The translations under genes were made by a program, and so were the position numbers. A stretch of 6,819 nucleotides of DNA from Sphingomonadales bacterium UBA7473 (GTDB lineage: Bacteria; Pseudomonadota; Alphaproteobacteria; Sphingomonadales; Sphingomonadaceae), in the NCBI GenBank assembly GCA_002478575.1, contig DLOX01000059.1:13001-19819 (forward strand). The letters are read 5' to 3'. Below the pieces are notes generated by a model, which was given only the letters and a program-made list of their open reading frames with translations, had not been told where the DNA came from and did no database searches. Below, in pieces: positions 1-4,924 of the stretch (within the stretch, counting starts at the first letter, position 1; every line of letters begins with the position of its first letter).

Positions 1-427
1 CGAAACCGACCAGCCAAGATCGTTCGCTATCGGCCAACCCAACGACTTGGTCAGGCAAACTCTGAGCGCCCGGTCCATTGCGATACACACCCCATGCCGT
101 GGTGCCGAGGAGCAGTTCGACGCTTGCTTCCATCGCGGTTTCGAGTGCAGGCATGCTCATGAAAATGGCTTCCAGCATCCGGTCACTATTCTGCGTCGCT
201 GCCGTCATCCGTCCACCGAAATAGAGCGGCGTGTCATTGCCCATCAGGCCGCCGGAAACGGGATTCTCATCGACCAGCAAAACCGTTGAACCGGCTTTGG
301 CCGCATCGATAGCCGCTTCGATGCCGCTTGGCCCCGCGCCCACGACAACGACGTCGTAGCGCGCTTCGGGCGCACTACGCGTGCCATTGATTGCGCACAA
401 ATCGGTTCCGGTGAAATTCAATTCCAT
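1..427 (-). CDS. FAD/NAD(P)-dependent oxidoreductase, N-terminal part (runs off the left edge)
   Basis: The first 142 residues of a flavoprotein are visible; the rest lies beyond the window edge. After about 22 residues of leader comes a classic Rossmann dinucleotide-binding fold: YDVVVVGAGPSG at residues 24-35 (GxGxxG at 30-35), a helix, then the second strand ending in LVDENPVSGG (residues 51-60), whose acidic residue would bind the ribose of FAD. This layout and the DENP-x-x-GG ending resemble the HcnB/opine-oxidase subunit A/sarcosine-oxidase alpha group of amine-oxidising flavoproteins. The NAD-binding half and C-terminus are not visible, so the exact family is unsettled. The start ATG shares its A with the TGA of the upstream PLP gene (TGATG), and a strong GGAGG lies 7 bases upstream, so it is clearly the third gene of the Rieske operon. 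Inferred role: oxidation of an amine or amino-acid intermediate made by the two upstream enzymes. No frameshift is seen in the visible part. Confidence 0.85.
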   Translation of the reverse strand, partial: MELNFTGTDLCAINGTRSAPEARYDVVVVGAGPSGIEAAIDAAKAGSTVLLVDENPVSGGLMGNDTPLYFGGRMTAATQNSDRMLEAIFMSMPALETAMEASVELLLGTTAWGVYRNGPGAQSLPDQVVGLADSERSWLVGF

Positions 428-1686
428 CACACTGCCTCCAATGCTTGGGCCAAGTCGGCGATGAGATCGTCGACATGCTCAAGCCCGACCGAAAGCCGCA
501 TCGTGCCATCGGTAATGCCACCTGCCAGCCGTTGCTCTGGTTCTAGCGCATAATGGGTCGTTGTCGCGGAATGGCAGATCAGGGTTTCCGAGCCGCCCAA
601 GCTGACCGCTAATTTAAGCAACTTCAACTTGTCGAGCATCCGAAAAGCTTCCGCTTCTCCGCCATGCACATGGAAGGAGAAAGTCGATCCAGCCGCTTTG
701 CATTGGCGATCATAGACAGCTCGCTCCCGCGTTCCTTCGGGCAGAAAGCCAAGGAAGGTAACACCTGCCACCTTGGGATGATCTCTCAGAAACTCAGCCA
801 CACCAACCGCGTTGCTCATCGCCCGTTCCATGCGGACCGCAACGGATTCCAGTGAACGCAGCACCAACCATGACGTATAAGGATCCAGATGATTGCCCCA
901 CGTGGTTCGCTGCAACCGCAGTTGATCAATCAGATCCTTCCGGCCACTAATCCCACCCGCAAGCAAATCGCTATGCCCCCCGCAATATTTGGTGAGCGAT
1001 GTCAGGCAAAGATCGACGCCATGTTCAATCGGCCGCTGCGCAAAAGGCCCAAGCAATGTATTGTCGACAACAACCAGCGGGCGATGCCCTTGCTGCGCGC
1101 CCACTTCGTCGGCGATGCGCACCATTAGATCGAGATCGACAATCGCTGCCGTTGGATTGGCTGGTGTTTCTGCAATGATCAGCTTCAGCGGGCCTTTCGC
1201 CATCGCCTCTTGCGCCGCTGCTCTCACAACCTCTTCGTCAGTGCCGTCCGTGTAGGTCGCCGCATGCGTTCCATATTGCGGCAAGATGCTATTGTAGAGC
1301 ATGTCCACGCCGCCATAGATGGGGCGGCCATGCAGAACGCTGTCTCCAGGGCGGACATAAGCGAGGGCAATGCTCGAATGGGCTGCCATGCCGCTGCTGA
1401 AGGCAACCGCTTCCTCAGCGCCATCAATCGCTGCGAGCCTCTTCTCTAAGAAATCAAGGCCGGGATGGCCCAGCCGCGAATAGATATGATTGGTTTCGCC
1501 AACCAGCGGCCCTGTGCCTTTGAAATAGGCCTCATGCACGTCCTTGGCATGTTGCGCGGACGGATAGACGAAGGTGGACGTCATGAAGATGGGGGGCTTT
1601 ACCGATCCCATGCCCAGTTCAGGATCATAGCCATAAGCTACGGCGAGCGTTTCAGGGCGCAGGCCCGATGGGTCCTTAGTCGACAT
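427..1686 (-). CDS. PLP-dependent Cys/Met-metabolism enzyme (cystathionine gamma-synthase / gamma-lyase family)
   Basis: This 419-residue protein is a fold-type I, PLP-dependent trans-sulfuration enzyme. Family landmarks are all present: YSR at 69-71 (the Tyr/Arg pair that holds the PLP phosphate of the neighbouring subunit), SSGMAA at 97-102, active-site Tyr124 in IYGG, Asp208 in VVVDNT (pairs with the PLP nitrogen), the Schiff-base lysine Lys233 in SLTKYCGGHSD, SLGG at 362-365, and Arg397 in MRLSVGLE (binds the substrate carboxylate). Family members catalyse gamma-replacement or alpha,gamma-elimination on gamma-substituted amino acids; the sequence alone does not separate synthase, cystathionine gamma-lyase and methionine gamma-lyase. 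A Gly follows Tyr-Gly where methionine gamma-lyases carry their characteristic Cys, which argues against a standard methionine gamma-lyase. I chose ATG at 1686 because the frame further upstream lies inside the Rieske gene and is not family-like. It overlaps the Rieske stop by 11 bases with no good Shine-Dalgarno, implying translational coupling. The substrate is unknown; the operon suggests a methylated amino-acid derivative rather than routine methionine synthesis. Confidence 0.93.
   Translation of the reverse strand: MSTKDPSGLRPETLAVAYGYDPELGMGSVKPPIFMTSTFVYPSAQHAKDVHEAYFKGTGPLVGETNHIYSRLGHPGLDFLEKRLAAIDGAEEAVAFSSGMAAHSSIALAYVRPGDSVLHGRPIYGGVDMLYNSILPQYGTHAATYTDGTDEEVVRAAAQEAMAKGPLKLIIAETPANPTAAIVDLDLMVRIADEVGAQQGHRPLVVVDNTLLGPFAQRPIEHGVDLCLTSLTKYCGGHSDLLAGGISGRKDLIDQLRLQRTTWGNHLDPYTSWLVLRSLESVAVRMERAMSNAVGVAEFLRDHPKVAGVTFLGFLPEGTRERAVYDRQCKAAGSTFSFHVHGGEAEAFRMLDKLKLLKLAVSLGGSETLICHSATTTHYALEPEQRLAGGITDGTMRLSVGLEHVDDLIADLAQALEAV
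435..439 (-). promoter_or_regulatory. Shine-Dalgarno site of the FAD oxidoreductase gene
   Basis: On the minus strand the sequence GGAGG is followed by a 7-base spacer and ATG at 427. It lies inside the last codons of the PLP-enzyme gene. It is the strongest ribosome-binding site in the operon and fixes the oxidoreductase start. Combined with the TGATG overlap, it suggests both independent initiation and coupling. Confidence 0.75.
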
Positions 1687-2884
1687 GGGCGGCAATATAG
1701 TCACGAGCTTTGTCACAATACCAGTCGACAAAACGCCTGGCCAGCATCTCTGCTTCATCCGAATAAGGGCCCGGCGTGTAGCCAAGACTGTTCACGCCGC
1801 GATGATTATTCTCCGCCAGCTCCTTGTCTTGCAAATTGGTCACATCCCAAAGCTCTGCCATCGATGGAAGATGATAGTCGACGCCTTCAACTGCATCTTT
1901 ATGCACATACCATTTGTTGATGGCATGTGTTTCATTCGGGCCAATAGGCATGGCACTGAACAGGAAGACATGATCAGCGGTGCTGTGCGAAAAGCTATGG
2001 GGATCAACCGCGAAGCGCATTGACCCAATATTGCCGCCATTGCCTTCATAGAGCAGCTTCTTGGAGAGATGCTGCCCGTCCATAGAGATGGAATTGCTGC
2101 CGGGGTTTAAGGGGAAGCGGGCCACTTGCCACCATGGCCCTTCAACGGGCGTGTGCGCCAATCCCAGACTATCCATGATGGTCTCAAAACTCTCGACCTG
2201 CACTTCATCCTTGCTATCGAAATGCTTGGACATGCCGACCGGGAAGGATGTCCCCAGTTCAGGATGGCCAGTCGGGCAATGATAGCATTCCCGCGCATTT
2301 TCCATCACCAGCTTCCAATTGGCATGTTCAACCAACACATTTTGATGCGCGAGCTTCATGTCTTTGTAGTTATGAGGCGCAGCATAGGCAGATAGTTTTT
2401 CACGGAAATCGTCGATAGGCGGCGGGGTTTCTGACAAGCAGATGAAGAGCGCCCCTCCAATATTCTCAATCGCGACTGGCTTCAGGCCATGGTCGCTTTT
2501 GTCGAACGTCTCCGGCATCCGGGTTGCCGCGAACAAGGATCCATCTAGATCATAGGTCCAGCGATGATAGGGGCAAACTAGCTTTGGCGCAGCACCACTG
2601 CCCGGCTGGCAAATGATTGATCCGCGATGACGGCAGCTGTTGTGAAAGGCACGGATATCGCCATGCTTGTCTCGCACGATTAGGACCGGCCATTTGCCGA
2701 CCATGAGGGAGATATAGCTGCCGCTTCTCGGAAGTTCGCAATCCATGCCCACCGCAAGCCAGCTTTCGCCGTAAATGGCGGACAGATCAAAATCATGCGC
2801 TTCGGGGCTGATGTAGAGAGATTGAGGAAGGCTGTGGCCTTCTCGACGCTGCTGAAACAAGCTGTCGAAGCGCTTCAAATCCAT
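1676..2884 (-). CDS. Rieske non-heme iron oxygenase, GbcA/Stc2/CntA-like (probable quaternary-amine demethylase, alpha subunit)
   Basis: This 402-residue protein is the terminal oxygenase of a Rieske system. The N-terminal domain carries the [2Fe-2S] motif C-x-H-x17-C-x2-H (Cys84, His86, Cys104, His107). The catalytic domain has ENARECYHCPTGHPEL at 195-210, giving the mononuclear iron ligands His202 and His207; the third ligand is most likely Asp353 in LQDKELAENN. The inter-centre bridging residue is Glu199, where ring-hydroxylating dioxygenases have Asp. The motif and the C-terminal RGVNSLGYTPGPYS block (362-375) closely resemble glycine-betaine monooxygenase GbcA and stachydrine demethylase Stc2, with carnitine oxygenase CntA more distant. 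Known relatives N-demethylate or cleave quaternary amines using O2 and electrons from a flavin/ferredoxin reductase. No such reductase is visible here. It is the first gene of the operon, divergent from the LysR gene. The start is set at ATG 2884 because GGGGGAA precedes it at good spacing; an in-frame GTG at 2899 would start over that site. The exact substrate is not determinable. Confidence 0.93.
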   Translation of the reverse strand: MDLKRFDSLFQQRREGHSLPQSLYISPEAHDFDLSAIYGESWLAVGMDCELPRSGSYISLMVGKWPVLIVRDKHGDIRAFHNSCRHRGSIICQPGSGAAPKLVCPYHRWTYDLDGSLFAATRMPETFDKSDHGLKPVAIENIGGALFICLSETPPPIDDFREKLSAYAAPHNYKDMKLAHQNVLVEHANWKLVMENARECYHCPTGHPELGTSFPVGMSKHFDSKDEVQVESFETIMDSLGLAHTPVEGPWWQVARFPLNPGSNSISMDGQHLSKKLLYEGNGGNIGSMRFAVDPHSFSHSTADHVFLFSAMPIGPNETHAINKWYVHKDAVEGVDYHLPSMAELWDVTNLQDKELAENNHRGVNSLGYTPGPYSDEAEMLARRFVDWYCDKARDYIAAHVD

Positions 2885-2990
2885 GGATGGTTCCCCCACA
2901 TTCCTATTGGATATGATTGAACCAAGCTAGGCGATCAGAATAATCTCTTTTTCGCATGGCCCTATATCAAAAACTACCGCTAAAGAGGGG
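2885..2990. promoter_or_regulatory. Divergent intergenic region between the Rieske operon and the LysR gene, with a candidate LysR operator
   Basis: This 106-base AT-richer gap must hold both divergent promoters. At 2907-2925 there is an inverted repeat TTGG-N11-CCAA, the kind of short interrupted dyad LysR-type regulators bind between their own gene and the divergent target. I see no convincing sigma70 -35/-10 pair on either strand. TTGAAC at 2917-2922 with TAATCT at 2941-2946 (18-base spacer) is only a weak candidate for the LysR gene. The regulatory role is inferred from position plus the dyad; the dyad arms are only four bases, so chance is possible. Confidence 0.4.
2891..2897 (-). promoter_or_regulatory. 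Shine-Dalgarno site of the Rieske oxygenase gene
   Basis: The minus strand reads GGGGGAA, then six bases, then ATG at 2884. This is the site that makes ATG 2884 preferable to the in-frame GTG at 2899, which has no purine-rich stretch at a suitable distance. Confidence 0.6.
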
Positions 2991-3974
2991 GTGAGCGAAG
3001 CGCGCAGCAGGAGAAGGGGAAACGCCATTTCTGACAAGGGTACGATAAATCGCCGTTGGCTTCCTCTAAATGCGCTCCGTGCGTTTGAAGCTGTGGGCCA
3101 CCATATGAGCTTCACCGGCGGTGCCGCGGCTTTGTCTGTGTCGCAAAGCGCGATGAGCCGCCATGTTGGGGGGCTCGAAGATTTGCTCGGCAAGCCCTTG
3201 TTTGAACGTGAAGCCAATGGCTTGCAACTGACGGCAGCAGGGGAAGAACTGCTTCCGGTCGTCTCCAAAAGCCTTGACCGGATAGAGCAGACGATGAACG
3301 CCATCCGCGATGATCGAATGGCTAAGCGAGCATTACGCATCCATGTCCCGCCATCATTGTTGCAACAGCAGTTATTGCCGATGCTGCGGGACTTTCGCGC
3401 CGAACATCCCGACTTTAGGATCGATGTATCCAGTGCACATGTGACGGGCCTGCCATCGACCAATATTGACATGGCAATTGTTTATGATCGGCCGAATGTT
3501 GACGATCTGGTGACGGACCTCTTGTGGATGGTGCGGGTCGCTCCGCTTTGTTCGCCAGAAACCGCAAAGGCGGCGGAGGGGCGGACTTTGTCCACATTCC
3601 TGTCCCAGCAAGAATTGCTCCATATGAAGCTTGAGGATCAGCCACGCGATCTGCTTTGGTCGGCTTTCGCTCGTCATCAAGGGCTTGAGATTGCGACGAC
3701 TGAGGGATTGGCCTTTGATACCGCCATTACCGCCGCTCAATATGCCATGCACGCATCCGGCGTGATCCTCGGTGATATTGATATGTTTGCCGCAGAAATT
3801 GCCGATGGTCGCCTCATCATGCCTTATGACGCGGTGATTGAGGAAGGCTATGGCTATTATCTGAAGCTCCACGCGGATGATCTTTCAGACCCGGCCATCT
3901 CTATCTTTAGAAGCTGGTTGATCAGTCGTTTTGTGGAGATGCGGACAGTGCGGAGTCAGACCGCGCCAAGCTGA
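2991..3974 (+). CDS. LysR-family transcriptional regulator (GcvA-type)
   Basis: This 327-residue regulator has an N-terminal winged helix-turn-helix beginning at LPLNALRAFEAV (residues 24-35), with the recognition region SVSQSAMSRHVGGLEDLLG (49-67) and the wing ending LFEREANGLQLTAAGEELL. A substrate-binding-type effector domain starts near residue 114 (ALRIHVPP) and runs to the end. The RAFEAVGHHMSFTGGAAAL signature is typical of the GcvA-like branch, whose members often control amino-acid or amine catabolism and sit divergent from their targets. It is divergent from the Rieske operon and convergent with fdhD. Inferred role: inducer-responsive control of the Rieske operon, with the inducer unknown. 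The start is uncertain. GTG 2991 is the only standard start in frame before the HTH, but GAGGGG abuts it directly. A better-spaced purine run (GGAGAAGGGG, 3009-3018) lies ahead of a rare ATT at 3027. The last 53 bases overlap the end of fdhD on the other strand. Confidence 0.92.
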   Translation: MSEARSRRRGNAISDKGTINRRWLPLNALRAFEAVGHHMSFTGGAAALSVSQSAMSRHVGGLEDLLGKPLFEREANGLQLTAAGEELLPVVSKSLDRIEQTMNAIRDDRMAKRALRIHVPPSLLQQQLLPMLRDFRAEHPDFRIDVSSAHVTGLPSTNIDMAIVYDRPNVDDLVTDLLWMVRVAPLCSPETAKAAEGRTLSTFLSQQELLHMKLEDQPRDLLWSAFARHQGLEIATTEGLAFDTAITAAQYAMHASGVILGDIDMFAAEIADGRLIMPYDAVIEEGYGYYLKLHADDLSDPAISIFRSWLISRFVEMRTVRSQTAPS

Positions 3975-4725
3975 TCAGGCGCAGGCCGTGGTTGCTCGCG
4001 GTGGTCGCGGCGAGATCGGTTGCAGCGGAGATGGTCACCAGCAAAGAACAATTGGCCAAGATCGCTTTCTGAACAAGCTCAAAGCTGCACCGGGCGGTCA
4101 AGAGCAGGAAGCCGTTAGCCGCCGTTCGACCAGATGCGGCGATGGCACCGATGAGTTTATCAAGCGCATTGTGCCGCCCGACATCTTCTCGCACGATTAG
4201 GATTGTTCCGTCGGCTGAGCAGAAAGCGGCGGCATGGGCTGCCCCGGTTTTGGCATTGAGGCTTTGAAGATCACGCAGTGCCGATAAGGCAGTGAACACT
4301 GCCTGGTCTGGCACGTCAAGCTCCGCAGTGACGCGTGGCAAATCCCGCATCACTTCATCTAGATTGTCCATCCCACACAGCCCGCAGCTGCTTTCAGAGA
4401 CGCGCTGCCGCGCTCGGGCATAGACTTTCTCGGCCCTTTCTGGGGGCAGCTGAATGCGGATGACCCAGCCTTTCTCTGCCTTGTGGCAATCAATCGCGGT
4501 AATTTCGCTAGCATTCTCAATTAATTGCTCGGAGAGGCTGAAACCAATTGCGAAGTCTTCAAGGTCAAGCTGCGTTGCCATCATGACGGCATAGCCAATG
4601 CCATTATATTCAATGGCAATCGGAGTTTCGGAGATGAGGTGCCTCTCGATTGTTTCAGGCGGCACATCGCTGGGCTTCAAAACGGAGAAGCTGTGTGGCG
4701 TCGATCCGCCGTCAGGCAGCGTCAT
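3922..4725 (-). CDS. fdhD: Formate dehydrogenase accessory sulfurtransferase FdhD
   Basis: FdhD (FdsC in fds operons) carries sulfur from a cysteine desulfurase to the bis-MGD molybdenum cofactor of formate dehydrogenase and is needed for its activity; it acts in the cytoplasm. This copy is 267 residues from ATG 4725. It shows the essential CxxC sulfur-carrying motif (CGLC, 114-117), the TGAAHAAAF strand (160-168), the family hallmark REDVGRHNALDKLIGA (179-194) and the later SFELVQKA block (214-221). The C-terminus ends LISLARSDSALSASPQND and lacks the usual FdhD ending (a basic-glycine turn followed by an aromatic tail). This divergent tail coincides with the 53-base overlap with the LysR gene. 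ATG 4725 overlaps the fdsD stop by 14 bases; a TTG at 4737 is an alternative. Neither has a clear Shine-Dalgarno, so translation is probably coupled to fdsD. Confidence 0.94.
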   Translation of the reverse strand: MTLPDGGSTPHSFSVLKPSDVPPETIERHLISETPIAIEYNGIGYAVMMATQLDLEDFAIGFSLSEQLIENASEITAIDCHKAEKGWVIRIQLPPERAEKVYARARQRVSESSCGLCGMDNLDEVMRDLPRVTAELDVPDQAVFTALSALRDLQSLNAKTGAAHAAAFCSADGTILIVREDVGRHNALDKLIGAIAASGRTAANGFLLLTARCSFELVQKAILANCSLLVTISAATDLAATTASNHGLRLISLARSDSALSASPQND

Positions 4726-4924
4726 GCGTTTCAGCAACTAAGGACAGCGCAGCGGCCGCGGTTGGGGTAAGCCCTTCATTGCCATGCTCGCGGATCAGCT
4801 TCTTCATGCGCGGATCCCAGAATAGCCGAATATGATCCGCCATTGCAGCCACAGGATCAGGCTCATGCATCTGGTTCGCAGCGATTTGGTTCGCCATCAT
4901 CACCAGTCGTTCAACTGTGGTCAT
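4712..4924 (-). CDS. fdsD: NAD-dependent formate dehydrogenase delta subunit FdsD
   Basis: This small protein of 70 residues is recognisable as FdsD by the N-terminal RLVMMANQIAANQ stretch (6-18), an AAMADHIRLFWDPRMKK block (26-42) and a short C-terminal tail. Its length matches the family. FdsD is the small accessory subunit of the soluble molybdenum Fds formate dehydrogenase (FdsABG plus D), needed for a functional enzyme, possibly as an assembly factor alongside FdhD. The ATG overlaps the fdsA stop by four bases (ATGA), and its own stop lies inside the fdhD start region, so the three genes are one transcriptional and translational unit. The commonly seen order is fdsA-fdhD-fdsD; here fdsD precedes fdhD. 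Confidence 0.92.
   Translation of the reverse strand: MTTVERLVMMANQIAANQMHEPDPVAAMADHIRLFWDPRMKKLIREHGNEGLTPTAAAALSLVAETHDAA

Noticed and set aside
47..289. Plus-strand open frames opposite the flavoprotein, PLP, Rieske and fdsA genes
   Set aside because: They are antisense shadows of well-supported genes, show no recognisable domains and have no convincing start signals.
1687..1785. An extra 33-residue N-terminal extension of the PLP enzyme
   Set aside because: It lies wholly inside the Rieske coding sequence in another frame, is rich in Arg/Cys/Trp without family similarity, and the family-like protein begins at ATG 1686.
2927..3472. A 181-codon minus-strand open frame opposite the LysR gene
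   Set aside because: Its composition is Ser/Arg-rich with no domain, and it is antisense to a clear LysR HTH and effector-domain start.
3900..4000. A bidirectional terminator between the LysR gene and fdhD
   Set aside because: I looked for a GC hairpin with flanking T/A runs and found none; the two coding regions overlap here.
2670..4202. A 16-base identical repeat (TCTCGCACGATTAGGA at 2670-2685 and 4187-4202)
   Set aside because: Both copies encode Leu-Ile-Val-Arg on the minus strand in strands of two unrelated proteins (Rieske domain and FdhD); most likely chance from shared codon choice.
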